Assembly (NCBI GenBank): GCA_025765615.1
Contig: JAIVFJ010000166.1
Coordinates: 82,154-146,153, forward strand
Direction of reading: 5' to 3'
Length of the DNA: 64,000 bases
Source of the DNA: Zopfochytrium polystomum
Lineage: Eukaryota; Chytridiomycota; Chytridiomycetes; Chytridiales; Chytridiaceae
Part shown: positions 1 to 12,400 of the stretch, in pieces
Layout of the letters: every line of letters starts with the position of its first letter
Numbering within the stretch: position 1 is the stretch's first letter
Made by a program: the position numbers and the translations under genes
Notes under the pieces: generated by a model
Database searches by the model: none
The model's input: the letters and a program-made list of their open reading frames with translations, nothing else
What the model was told of the DNA's origin: nothing

Positions 1-1180
1 TCTGAAGCATCTCTTCATCTTCCTCCTTCTCCGTCTTTCGATGACGACGGGAAGTTCTGGTTCCGACAAAAGCACATCTTAGCAATCTTCTTCCGGATCA
101 GTCTCACTTACTCTCCACGAGATGACTTCTTCTTATGGTCTCCCTCGGTTGCTGCCTCAAACGCACTCATATCTTCACCCTTCATCTTTTTCAGGTTGAT
201 GAAGTGCGCTGACCATCCATTAATTAGGATTGTACTGTTTTCTGTTCGGTTTTAAACTTACCAAATATGTCGGTTTGACCAAGAAGGTATGCGTAGCGTT
301 TCATCGCATCGGCGGCCTTATTCCAGGAGATGATTGTTAGCTCTCCACATCAATGTAAAAGCACAAAGACCTCCAACTTACCCGCTGCTTCTTTAACTTG
401 GCCATTTTCTCGTCCATTTCTCCTTTCTGGTGGAGGAACTGAATCCTTTGCGATCGCATTTTCAAAGACACGATACCTTTGAGCTTTTGAGAGCTTTGCC
501 ATCTTTCCGGGCACGGGAGGGTGCTGGGGCTTTTCTCTTGGTGGCCTTTGCGTTTGCCTAATAATCCGAATGAGGAATCGATCAGCCATATGCAAGATGC
601 AACGCGTCGATGGTTGTAGGGGGGAACGAAGAGTGCTTCAGTTTGTTGTTGTGGAAAGGTGACAGACAACAAGGCCTGGTGCCAATGAGCGATCGCATGG
701 CAGCCAGCGATTGGAAGTTGCGGCGGGGGGGAGGAAGGGATGGGAGTTTACTTTCGAACCAACCTGCGTCCGTCCCGACCGTCGCGGGGCCCTCTCGGCG
801 TCCGCAGCTTCGGACTCTGGGGCGGCCTCCTTGTCAGATTTGTCGCTTTCGTCGTCCTCGTCGTCCTCCTCGTCATCGTCCTCGTCTTCCCGATCCTCCT
901 CGTCGCCCCCAGCGGCGGAAGCAGCCGCGGCGTCCTCTTCCTCCTCCTCCTCCTCGTCGTCCTCGTCGTCCTCCTCCTCTTCCTCGCCGTCGTCCTCCGC
1001 TCCTTCCTCCTCCGGCTCAGCGTCCTGATCGGCGCGATCGCTCGTCCCCGCCGCGTCCTCCATCTCAACGTCCTTTGGCTCGCCGTCGCCGCCGCCGTTG
1101 GCTCCGCGGCCGTTGTCGGCAGTAGCGTCCGCGGCAGCCGCCACCAGATCGCCGTTCGTGTTGTCGGACTTGGAATCCAT
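1..1180 (-). CDS. ISWI-family chromatin-remodelling ATPase, N-terminal part (gene runs off the left edge)
   Basis: Six exons fit by phase: 1180-752, 557-477, 438-382, 316-262, 208-112, 56-<1. Exon 1 encodes an acidic N-terminus rich in D/E runs that ends in a basic RRSGR stretch. Exons 3-6 encode the pre-ATPase segment typical of ISWI/SNF2H: MAKLKKQR, then AADAMKRYAYLLGQTDIF, AHFINLKKMKG and RHRKTEKEEDEEMLQ. In the family this segment precedes the SNF2 ATPase, which would lie left of the window and is not seen. The family slides and spaces nucleosomes in the nucleus. Donors are mostly GTAAGT/GTAAAC; the intron at 317-381 has a GCTAAC branch-point-like site. The 38-nt intron between exons 2 and 3 is very short, and exons 1-2 are less certain than exons 3-6. 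Confidence 0.85.
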
Positions 1181-2094
1181 TGAGTTATTTTGATCTTCTT
1201 GTGGGGCGAAAGACTGGGCTGAAGTGGGAACACAAAAAAAAAAAAAAAAAAAACAATAGTGTAATTGTTGTGGTTGGCTTTTTCCGGCTGGACCAGTGGG
1301 AATACTGGCGTCTGGACAGTATTAATATTATATATCCGTATTCATCCGTTCTTGTCCGTCCTTCTTCTTTCGCGTTCTACTCGATCTCCTTAGGACATTT
1401 CACTCCTCCCTTCAACTCTCCTACCAGGCATCGTGTAGTTTTTCTTCCCCCCACCGTACCCCAGTCGCGTTCGTACTGTGAAAGACTGTCGGACCGCCTC
1501 GCTAGCAATTTGAAACCAAGCAATTCCCGAGAGCGTGGAGGGGGTATGGCAACGACAATTCTACGGTACACATAACAGGGAAGGTGGCGAAACGAAGAGG
1601 TAGGCAAGGACTGATGCCGAAGGCCACCTTGAGACTGTCGGTTCGACAACTCCCCGTGGGCTGAGTCGGCGCGAAAACTTTGCGCCTCAACGCCTTCACA
1701 CCCTCATTTATTTTTATTCGTCTCATCCTCCGGAAAGGGAAAGGAAACAAAGAGAAAAAGAAGGAATGAAAAGCGAGACCAACCATTCATTAAACACCCA
1801 ACCCAGCCTCCAAAGAAACCAATCTCGTCCACTCTTCCCTTTGCGTTCCATCCATCGGTGCACACCAATCGCAATCCAAGAAGGTCGGCGGGTGGAGATG
1901 AAGCGAGGGAAAAAGGTGACGGATTCCATCCTATCGTTACAATCGATGCCAAATAGTGGCCCAGCTTCTTTCTCCACCAGCAATGGTGCTGCTCAAGGAC
2001 GAAGGGGAAAAAAGGAAAAGAAAGAAAAAAAGAGGGAAAGTACAGAGAATCCACACAAAGCAGTGGTTCCCTAGCTTCACACCCCTCTAGCCCC
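1181..2094. other. Intergenic, probable ISWI promoter region
   Basis: I see no gene here. It lies upstream of the minus-strand ISWI start and downstream of the next gene's stop. It contains an A20 run near 1234-1253 and purine-rich tracts near 1740-1770 and 2005-2040. Short open frames on both strands lack recognisable domains. Confidence 0.6.
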
Positions 2095-4531
2095 TCAAAA
2101 CTTGCCCATTCCCGTCAAAAATCCGTTCGACCAGCCCGGCAAGTTGACTTCCTTCTTCCATTGAAAGATCGGCTGCCGGAACGGATTGGCGCGCACTGGT
2201 ACCGAGAGCGCGCCACCGATCTGTTGGAATTGCTTCGACATGATCTCCACACTTGTTTCAATCGGCTCAGTGAACACGGTGCGCTGTCCTTTCTCCATTA
2301 GCAGCTTAATGGTCGGGAAATAGTTCGGGTACTGGAATATCGCTGCGTTCATTAGAACAACAAGGTCCGGTGGGCTCGCGCCGCGGGTCTTTCGGTCCAA
2401 CCCAAAGGCTGAGCCGTCGTAGTGAACATTCAGGTACTCTTCCGAGCGCAGGGATACGTGCAGAGTCGAGCTGTCGTTCGCAAACGTGTACGATCGGTGC
2501 TCGTCGCGCAGCCGTTTAGACAGATTTGGGCCGATCATGTGGATAACAATATCGGTTTTTGGAAGAAAAGAGAAGAGGGATGGCAGTATGTGAATGAGAT
2601 CGGCTTCACGCTCCGGGCCGAGAAGGTGGATCGTGAGCTGACGGCGGCCTTTTTTATTTGTAAATAGTGAGATAATTTAGCGAAATACCAAGTGGGCTTA
2701 CCGTTTTCCATGCGAACCGGCGCGAAGTTTTTGATCATGTACCAAAGGGTGAGTGGCACTTCGAAAACAATAGCGACAGGGGAAGAGAGGGGGAGTCCGG
2801 TGGCGTTATACCAGGCCTCCCAAGACTCAATTGCGTTGACGTCTGTGCCTTCCTTGAAAGGCTTTCCAAGCGGATAAAGCTCTTTGGGCAGTCCGGTCAA
2901 CGCAAATTGCTTCTCTGGATCGCCTTTGTTTTGCTCCAAGTCCATTTGAGCTGCAAGCTCACCGGAAAGCTCGCCCCACTGCAGCTGACCAAAGCATTGA
3001 CATAGGCGCCGGTACACGCCAACATTATGTATGTTGTTTTCGACAAGGAAGGGGACTTGGTTGAAATTTTCGAGTTGCTTCTTTTGGCTGTAAAACGTGA
3101 ACGGAAGGTTGTGAAGCTTTTCCTCGTTCAAGCGGAGCATGTTCGACTTGTAAGTTCCACACATGATCTTGTGTTGCGGCCAGTCCTTTGTCTGTTTTCA
3201 AGTACGAGCATAGAGGGTGATGAGTGGCAAGAGAGCAAGAGGCGAGAAATTAGAGGACAAGAAAACCAACCGCGCATTCCGGGGAGCAGTAGATAATGGC
3301 TTTACAAGCGCTGCACTGTCTCGGCTTTCCTTCGATGTCCTTTTTGCAAACAAAACACGCACGAGCCGGTGGGGGCTGCATGGTTGGCTTCTGTGCTGGC
3401 TGTGCTGGCTGCGCGGCCTTTGTCTTTTCGAGTTCAGCCTTTCGCTTTTCGTTCAATTCCGGCATCTCAGGTTCCAAGGCCTCCTGGCTAGCGACGCGAA
3501 TATCGAGCAAGCCTTTAACTTTTTCGGCTACCAAGTCGACCGCCGAGTTTGGTATCATGCGCGTTGAAAGCACCATCGCGACACGGGGACGCCGAGCAGC
3601 ACCTTCGTTGGGTTTTCCAGCGGCCTTTTGAACAGTAGCAACGATCTCGTCGACGGTGGGAAGCTTGCCGGACTTTGAAAATTCGAACGCAAGGAGTGCG
3701 CCTTCTTCGGAAACGGCAACGGCCTTTCCAGAAACACCGATCTGCCAAACCGCATCTGTGAAAGGAGCTTCAGCGGCAAGTTTTGCCGCCTCCTCATTCT
3801 CCGAAGATTCCGCTCGATCGTCAACAAAAGGTTCGTCCAGCTGTATTATTTTGAAGGCGGGAATAAACGGGTTGGGATTTTTCAGACGAGAATCCACAAC
3901 TGTAATATCCCGCAACGTCTGATCGGGAACTATTCGACTTTTGTTGGTCGCGTGACAAAAGTAGAAGGCTGGCCAGCAGCAGCTGCACAGTCGGTCCACC
4001 CGATCAACTTCAAAAAAACCCAAATCAGGCTCATGATCACAACGAGCTTGACACTGGGCGACAAGATCGACCGAATGCGTCCGGTTGAAGTGGAGAGGGG
4101 GGAGCAAGGAGAAGAAGCCCATGACTGGGCGGGCATTCTACAACGAGGACGGATCTGCAGGAGAAGGCGGGGAAAGGGCTCACCTTGAGGGTTGAGGTGG
4201 ACTTGAAGGAGGAGATCTGTATGGCGACCCAGACGGCGAGGGCAGGGGCGAGAAAGAGGATGACGACCATGTGCGGCATGTCCACCACGGTCCCGAGGGG
4301 ATCCTTTAAGATGCCGGGGACGAACACTGCGAGATCGGCCTGGAACTGCGAGAGAAGCGCCAGGACGGCTCCGATGGTCGAGCGGGAGGCTGCGGCGGCG
4401 GCGGCGGCCGTGGCGTTAGCGGCTGCTCCATCGGCCAGTGGGTCGGGCGTCCCCGTCGCCGACGCGGTCGAGAACAACGTCGACGACGTGGTGGTTGTTG
4501 CAGCCGTCGATGTTGCTGACGGGTCGGCCAT
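2095..4531 (-). CDS. MYND zinc-finger protein with MSS51-like C-terminal domain
   Basis: Four exons fit by phase (4531-4184, 4137-3271, 3191-2702, 2648-2095), giving 752 residues. Exon 1 is Ser/Thr/Ala-rich and ends in a hydrophobic stretch (VVILFLAPALAVWVAIQI) that could span a membrane. Exon 2 encodes a globular middle part and the start of a MYND finger at about residues 377-416: CFVCKKD, QCSACK, YCSPEC, then DWPQHKIMC from exon 3. The rest matches the C-terminal domain found after MYND fingers in MSS51/ZMYND15-type proteins: ESWEAWYNATGLPLSSP, LTIHLLGPERE, DIVIHMIGPNL. In yeast, Mss51 acts in mitochondrial COX1 expression; whether this one does is not shown by sequence. Joining exon 1 to exon 2 is the least certain step; it relies on a phase-0 acceptor at 4138. 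Confidence 0.8.
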
Positions 4532-6301
4532 TTTTGTTTGAGGAGTGTGTGGGCTCGTCTGGTTGGTTGGTCGGTTTTTTCTCCGGCTGGCCCAAAGAGT
4601 TAGACCCGCCGACAGACAGACAGACAGACAGACAGCCCATCAAACCAAGTGACAGACAGGACGTGGAACACTCATATAACGACCACCTTGGAGTGACAAG
4701 GCACGTAAGGCACCAACACGCAAGAGCAAACATGCAGTGCAATCATCACACATTTTCATGCGGAGTCGTAACACGGCACGCACCCGCACGTCTAACTGGG
4801 GGCTCGGGGCTGCTTGAGAGTCGAGGATATGCCGAAAGACGGGGGCACCATGTCACTCCTAAGGTGTTTCATACTAAGGCCACGAACCGGTCTTTACCGC
4901 GGAAAAAACCTGAGGTCTACACCAGGTTTTGCCTATCCCGGCCACAAAAGGCTTTCTTTTGCTTTTCTAATTTCAGTGGCAAATCGTCCAAACCCTGAGA
5001 CTTTCTTAATGGTATGAAACGTTAGTCATTTTTGTCTCACTTATTACTTTGTCTTTAGAATATGTGGTGCTTGTCACTTTTCCTCTCTCCCAGTTGTGGG
5101 CCATCTCCTTCTTTTACTTTGTAGTCTTGATGGCACCAATGCAGAGCATCCTTTCAAAACCATCCGGCCCGCTGCAGGCTTGAGCAAGGGTTTAACCTGT
5201 GATTTCCTCCCTATCAAGTAATTGGCTCATTTTACTTCAATATGGCACTGATTGCACTGTGATAGTGTTGAAATAGGAAGCGCTCACCTGACGTGAGGTG
5301 TCATCTCTGAATCCCTCACACTCCTGCCACCTGACCTAGAACAGATCTCACCATACTTTCTGAAAACGCCTGCTACTGCTGCTACGATCTCGATTTCACT
5401 TGCCAATGATAGCTGGGGGGAGGAAATGGGGAGTGGTGTTTTTTTCTACATCGTGTATCCATGTCTGGCGAAGCTCCAACGGTGCTTTGTTGACTGAAGT
5501 GATGACTAGAACAGCAACAGAGGCCAGGACAGCAGGTGGGGCTCAACTTAAAAAAAGCAAGTGGCCGTTTAATGAGGCTTGATTGGCCTACTACCTGCAT
5601 CTTCTCTGTCACTGTGGGGTGGTGCTCAAGGTTCCGCCATCATCTCACTTCTGTGGTGTAAATAGTTTACTCTGAGCGAAGGTGTTGTTGTTGGTGCGTG
5701 GAGTTTGGGTCTGGCTCAGGCTAGGTGGGGACTGCCGGAAGCCTTCACTGTTGCTATTTGATTTGGAAAGTGTCAAGGGCCAGCAAGTAACTTGATCTTC
5801 CTTGGTTACAAATGGGTCATGTGGTCTTGGACGATCTACTTTGAAGTTCCCCTGGCTAGATTTGACAAAAAATCTCATACTAGCAGACATAAATGGAATT
5901 CAGGCATTTTTTTCGCTTTATTTCTAGGGGCCGGCGAGGTCACCCGGGGAAATTGATTGGTTTGGTGGAACGGGAGCTAATGCACAAGCCTCTGCATTTG
6001 CTCATTTCAATCACGTGGCTCCTCTTCCTCCTCTCGGCCCCAATTTGCAGAAAAAACAGCTTGCTTTGCAACAAGGCTGAAGGGGATGTACGATTGCCAA
6101 GTTTCAATTACATAACGTCGAAGGAGAGACTGGAATGTTCGTCTGCATCAGGATTTTCCCAGAGGACTAATTACATGTCATTGGACGCATTTCACCGAAA
6201 GGAGCAAACAGTGCATGCGGGACAGAATGACGAAGCCGATATAGTCTATTTATTTTAATTGGTTTCCCCGTTCAAGCACATATTAAGAAGAACGATAGTT
6301 T
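4532..6301. other. Long intergenic stretch with microsatellite and repeat relic
   Basis: No supported gene. A (GACA)n run sits at 4611-4635, in the promoter of the MYND gene. A weathered fragment of the 1.4-kb repeat described below lies near 5020-5175. The rest has only short open frames without domains. Confidence 0.55.
5020..5175 (+). repeat. Degenerate fragment of the 1.4-kb dispersed repeat
   Basis: The stretch with TGGCACCAATGCAGAGC, then CCTTTCAAAACCATCCGGC, lines up with TTTGGCACCAATACAGAGT, then CCCTTCAAATCCATCTGGC in the two well-preserved copies (near 31240 and 47690). GGGCCAT followed by a pyrimidine tract precedes it in all three. Many substitutions make it an old copy. Confidence 0.6.
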
Positions 6302-8908
6302 TCATCGCCGCATACTCATCAGCAACTGCAGCGTCTCTAGCATCTTCCCACTCTCTGCTTCCTCACGCTCACGCTCTGCTTGGGCCTCTGCCACTTGAAT
6401 GCGCAGCGCTGTGTTTTGACGTATCAAGTCCTCCATTTCGATAATCTTGTTGCTCCTATCAGCTCCGCTACCTGATCGAACGCTTGCCGCGGTACTTGTT
6501 CCAGAGGAACTACAGCTTGAGACGCCCGCCAAGCCCTGCGGTACACGCTTTGACAGCGATTTACTAGAACCCAACGTCGGATAAGGCTCCCCGCTGACGT
6601 TCTGGTTGTTGCCTCTCTTGCTGGATCCGCGGCTCGCCCCGCTACCTGCGCTCGCTTTCGCGCCTCCGATTCCGCCGAAACCGACGCCGGCAATCATAGG
6701 GCTGTTTTGACGAGAGATGGCGGCACTGACGGACGTCAGCCGCTGCACCGACGACGACTGGCGGCTCATGCGCCGGGGCCTGCCGCTTGACGCCGAGCTG
6801 GTGACTGCCGCTGCCGCCCCGGTCCCTGGCGGTCGCACCATTGCTGCGCTTTGAGCGGGGAAGCCCGTCCGCAGTTCAGTGAGCATGTTGGTGTCCCAGC
6901 CCATGCTTCCGCCGATTGCTCGCTGTGGATTGATGGCCGTCCCAGGATATGACGCAGAAGCTGCGGCGGCCGAAGCACTCATCAGGTGCCCTTGGTGGCC
7001 GTGACCAGCGATGCTATCGCCACTAGGAGGGCCTCCTCCAGAGCTCCCGTTACCGACGCTATCCCCACCGCTGTCGTTCCCAACAGTCGGGCAAAGAAAG
7101 TCTTGACGCAAAGTGGAGCTTGTGAGGCGCGTGGTATCGAGCGAATCGGACAGCACCGCGGCGTCCGCTGAGAGCGTTGAAATGAGCTCCGTCTGGTGCG
7201 GGTTGCGGTTGCCATGATTGTGATGGTGGTGGTGTTGTTGCTGTTGGTTGTGGTGGTCGAGGGAATGGTTGGGGTGGTGGCTGGAACGGTATTGGTTTCG
7301 GGGGTCCACTGCGCGGAGAAGGTACCCGTGGTCCAGGCCCGTAGGATCAGAGAGGCCTCCGGGACCAAAGTGAAGCTCGGAGACTCCCTGCATAAAGTCA
7401 TCGTTCATTATCAAGGACTCCGCGGCTCCTGGAGCTGCCAAGGACTGCGGAAGCTGTAACGAGGGACTATGAAGTCCATCCGTCGGTAGCTGCAGCTCCC
7501 GAAGGGTGGACAGAATCCCTTGATGGAGGCTAGCCGCGGCCGCCGCGTCCTCAGCTGATATGCTCGGGGCAGATGCAGAAGCACCAAAAGTTGGGGTGTT
7601 CGGCATTTCTTTGAGGTCAGGGTCCGAGTCCCACCGCAAAAGACCCTTGATGCTTTCGTAGTCGCGGTCCTCGTCTTCGGTGTTACCACCACTCTGCTTG
7701 CCCACCGCAGTGCTACCAACGACGTCTCCACTGAAGCCGACAGGCCCGCAAAAACTGCTGCAACCGCCAGGTCCACCCGTCGCAGACGTCGTGAGCATGC
7801 CGCCGAAAGAAAAGTCACCGCTTCCGCCGCTACCTCCGTTGCCGTTGCTTGCACCATCGCTTGCAGAACTCCCACCCGCCACGCCAGCAGGCTGACGCGA
7901 ATAAAGTGGAAACGGTGCCGTCAGCGACAGTTGTGCCATCATGTTGGCGTCGTGCGACGCGTTTGCCGCATCGTTACCGCTTGCGGTCGATTGCATCGCC
8001 GACGACGCCGACGACGACGACGATGTCGCTGATCCATCAAGAGGCAGAGTGTCCACCATTATCTCACCCACCGTCGGTGGGGTCAAGAGAAGGCCCAGCA
8101 TGTCCGGCAGAGAATCGCGGAAGGGCAGCGTCCGCAGGCTGGGGTGGGCCAGGTGATCCCACACGCCGCCCGAGGCACCATCCGTGCCGTCGGCGGCTCT
8201 TCCGCCGCCACCAAGGCCGAGTCCAAACATGCTGCTTCCACCCTCACTGCTGCTGCTACCACTGCTACTGCTAGTGCTGCTGCTGCTGCTGCTGCTGCTG
8301 AGGAGGCTTGAATTGCTGTCACCCAGATCAAGCATGGGGTGGTGCTGGAACGCAAAGGACAGCGGCGTACCGGCAGCGGCGGCGGGACCGTGATTGACAC
8401 CGCCGTCGAAGAGGAGCGGGTTGCCGCCCATGCCGAGGCGCGGCACTCCCGCGGGAGCGTTTCGGTGACGGGAGCGGGCGCGGGATACGTCGTTGTTCGG
8501 TGGCAGCGTGTCGACCCCCCCTGGGGGCAGCCGCGGCGGCGGCGGCAGTGGGGATCCGGCTAACCGGGCCGGGTCAGCAGCGTCGAACGCGCGGAAGGAC
8601 GCGGCGGCGGCGGCGGCGGCGCTCGCATAGGCCGACAGATCGGCGGTCGTGTGGAGCGATGGACCCAAGCCCATGCAGGCCAAGTCGGGCGAGGAGGTAC
8701 CGAACAGCGGGAGGCTAAGATCACTGTTGGAAGAGAAGAGCGAAATGTCTTGGTTGTTGATTGAAGGGAGTGGGCGAGCGCTAACAGGTCAGCGTGGCCG
8801 TCGGGGGGGGGGGTAGCGGTTGGGGGAAACAGGCAGAGAGTGCGAAGGGTGACCCCTCTTGGCGGAAGCGGCAAGTTACTCACCTTCCCCGGCGACATTC
8901 ATTTCCAT
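6302..8908 (-). CDS. Ser/Gly-rich protein with short C-terminal coiled coil, unknown function
   Basis: Two exons: 8908-8884 (MEMNVAGE) and 8748-6302, joined in phase across a GTGAGT...AAG intron, giving 823 residues. I do not recognise the family. Most of the protein is low complexity: Ser runs, an Ala-rich segment near the start, a His/Gln tract (HNQQQQHHHHHNH) and many Gly/Ser blocks. The only structured part seen is the last ~50 residues (IIEMEDLIRQNTALRIQVAE onward), an amphipathic helix with heptad-spaced I/L/A like a short leucine zipper. A regulatory or scaffold role is possible but not shown. The start was chosen because the small first exon gives an in-frame ATG and a strong donor; otherwise translation would begin at 8683. 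Confidence 0.65.
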
Positions 8909-9475
8909 TGTGGTCGAGGAGAGACGGGACAACCTGTGCTGAACGCGGTAGCGTGAGGACGTGTAGCGAACTCCAGAGGAAGTCTGCAGGGAGGAGCCGG
9001 CGAGGGGTTGGAGGGCGACAAAGTGAGCGCGCGCGCGAGAGAGAGAGATAGGGAGAGAGTGGATAAGGGAAAGAGCCTCTTCGTCGTTTTCACGTACTGT
9101 TACTACTACCTACAGCTTGGTAGGAAGAAAGCAGAAAATAACGCTCTTGAACCTTTTCCGTGTTGAGGTTCGCGTTAGTGCTCCTCGCTGTTATTTGAGG
9201 GCAGGGGAGGCCTTCAACTGACCCCTCAAACTCGCGTTTACTTCCTGCCCTCGCTAGTTTTTTTGTTCTATTAAGTTTCCGGGTAACTTTTTCGCGAGTG
9301 TATCTCTTGAAAGGGGGGGGGGAATTGGAGCCTGTCAGGCTTGCCTTGTTTCCCGTCAAAATTCTTACACAAGAACTTATATTATACTGTATTGTTATTC
9401 TATTGAAATGGAGTGTGACTTAAATTCTCGCTGTCGCTGAATCGCGGTGCGAGACGCGTTTTTTTTCTGGGCGGG
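8909..9475. other. Intergenic, promoter side of the Ser-rich gene
   Basis: No gene seen. It holds a GAGA-type run near 9036-9060 and a G9 run near 9313, and separates the start of one minus-strand gene from the stop of the next. Confidence 0.55.
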
Positions 9476-12400
9476 TCAGTTCTGCGCGTTAAACGACGCG
9501 TCGCTTCCCGATCGCGACAGCGCAACTGCGCCGCCGGACAACGTCCCGTCGGCGCGCTCGCTGGAGCCTGCGCTCTCTGGTGGGGCTCCCACGTCGTCCC
9601 CGTCCTCCTCGTCCGCCGCCCCCTCCCCGTCGCCCACGTCCTGCTGCGCGACAAGCTGGAACACTTCGCTGCGGCGCTGCCGCGCTTCGACGGCTCGCTC
9701 CCGCAGCTCGAGGGTCACCAAAAGCCATTCGTACATAAACATGGTTGGGAGCGAGCCGCGCTTTCTCACCTCGCCGTGAGGAATCACTAAATGACCAAAC
9801 AATGTGAACGTGTTGCCGGTGTTGAATTGCAAAGAGAGCTCACATTTTAAAACTCGGTTGCAGCGCTTAAATCTGATCTTCCTCTGAATGGCAGTAGGGT
9901 CGTACGCGATCATTTGCTTGAGGAGGTCCATATTGACAAGCTGCCAAAAGTCAATTCTCAATATCTTTGCAGCTTCATCAGATAACTCTGTCTCACCTTG
10001 ACCGTATCGCTCCATTTCTTAACTACACAGAGGAAGGTGGGTAAAAAATCATCGTAAGCAAATCGGCGCTCAATAAAGGTAGGCATTTTAACCTTCTTTT
10101 GGAAGGTATCCAAAAATATAAAGGACAGCTTTCAGGACTCGATGAATCGTAAGCGGGGGCTTCTTGTAGCTTCGAAGTTCTGACATAGAGCGGTTGTCGA
10201 GTTTAGATAGGTATTCTCGTGCGGACAGAAGCATCATTTTTGGGAAGAGCATTTTTCGCCTAGACTCTTCGTCGATGGATTCGCCGGCTTATTTCCCAAA
10301 TAACACAAAATGAAAGGGGCGTGATGAGTAAAGTGGTGAGTTTGTCCAATCATCATCGGCGCGTACCGAGCTTTCCGAGAGCGCTTTCGTGCCCAAATTT
10401 TTCCTTGTGGATGTGATTGACGCATGTTTCGAGGACTGCGACCACCTTTTTGATCTCGAGAACATCGTCATCGGGGACGGATCCTTTCTTCCCGGAGTGG
10501 GGCTTGAGACGCATCACCGCGACAACGTGGCTCTCATCATCGAGCACGGGAATATAGGTTGATGTGCGCCCGTCCGGTTCCGGGAAATTGATCATTTCCT
10601 TTGCGGTAGCCGTTTGCAGCAAGAGGTCGCTGGAAATAGGTTTAACAACCATTTCAGTCCAGACTTCTTTCAGAAAAAAACCAAAAAGACCTCACAATAT
10701 TTCGCTGTCTTTCGAAACTTCCTTGACTTTGGGACCAGAGTGTTGCGCGGAGGCCGAATTAGCAGCGTCCGCCGGGGAGGCGCCTTCAGCTGGATGCTCT
10801 GAACCAGAAGCAGAATTTGTTTCATCGAGGACGTGAAAGAAGCGTGGTGGGTCCGTTGGCGTATCAGGCTCGTTGAGGAAGATGTCAACGTCCGCATCGC
10901 CCTTGGAGCGTGCCCAAAGTACCGAGGATTCTGCAAGATTGATTGCTTTTATTCGCGCGTCAATTCGATCGAACGCGCTAAGCATCACTGCAGATGCCGT
11001 CTAGAAAAAGATTCAATGTAAGCAAGCCGAAGCGGAGGAGAACGCAAGGCCAAAAAAAAACAATACCTCGATGAATTTGACATCGGCATCCACAAAGCCA
11101 CCGTCAGGCTCTCCAGCAAGCGTCAACCCGAGCACACCGACGGGGCTGTTGTCACCGTGGATGAAAGGAACCCCGAGGAACTGCGAGACCGCCGTCGGCG
11201 ACAGACCGGGGGAAAGCGCAGGGGCGGCAACGTCCTTCGGCGTAATTGCGTCCACCGACAAGGCGTCGTCGATCTTGACCGGCTTCTTCTCAGCCATGAC
11301 GCGCGCCTCAAATGCATCGGCTCCCGCCCGCCCAGCCCCGCCATCCACCGCCTCATCACGGTCAGGGCTGCCGGCAAGCGGAGTCTTGCTGCCGACCACC
11401 TCACCCCGCATCACGTCGGGCGTCGCCGCGACGAACCGCAAAAACGTCTCCACAATCTCCGCCGCCCCTGCAGCGCCGCCGCCGCCCGCCTCCTCCTCCG
11501 CCGCCGCAGCCCCTCCGGCTACCTCCACTACCCGCGTCACGGCCGTCTCCGCCAGCGACACGCGGCCCAGCACGCAGTGCATTGGATGCAGCGCCCGCAT
11601 GGCGTCCGCCACGGCCGCCAGCGACGCCTGGGCCGCGCCGGCCACCGTGGCCTCGCGGTTGTGCGCCGTGGCGCGGATCAGCTCCAGCGCGCGCCGCTGG
11701 ATCGCCAGGCGGTCCGGCCCGGCGGTCGAGACGGTCAGTTTCCCACTATCCCCCGCCGCCGCGTCGCCGGCTTTCCGCCTGGACGCCGCCGCAACAGCGG
11801 CCGCCGCCGCTTCGTCCAGCGCCGCGCGAAGCACCCGCGCCACGGCCTCGAGCGCGTCGCGCGTCACCCCCGCCGCCGCGACCTGCTCGGCGACGCACGC
11901 GGCCGCCAGCTCGACCGCGACCATGCCGTCGCCGCCGCGCGCGAATCCCGCGGGCAGCTTGAGCGGATCAAATGTGCGCCCCGCGTTGTCACCGAGGGCC
12001 GCAGTGCCGGCCGTGCTGGCGGCGGCGGCGTCGACGGCGTCGTTGTAGCGCTGCGGGTCGAACGCGCCGGCGCCGCAGTCGTCGAGGACGCGCATTAGGT
12101 CGCGGACGGCGGCCGCGGCCTCGTCGACGGAGACGGCGCGGACGGCGTGCTCGAGCGCCGCGTGGCTGCGGTCTTGCTGCTGCTGCGGCGGCGGGTGTGG
12201 CGGCGTTTGGGGCTTGTGTTTTTTCAGCTCCTTCATAAAGGCGGCGGCCGCCGACAGCCCGTACATGCCGACCATGACTTTCATGATTTTCCGGAAGTCC
12301 GTTTCGAATTCGATTGCGCGCCGCTCTTCCTCGTCTGTCACGCCTTCGAGCAGCTTTGGTGCGTCGCCACCGCCTCCGCCAATGAAAGACACCGCGGCGC

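Noticed and set aside
610..1233. Long open frames opposite the acidic N-terminus of the ISWI gene
   Set aside because: They mirror a GAA/GAC-rich coding tract and encode only Ser, Arg or Leu repeats.
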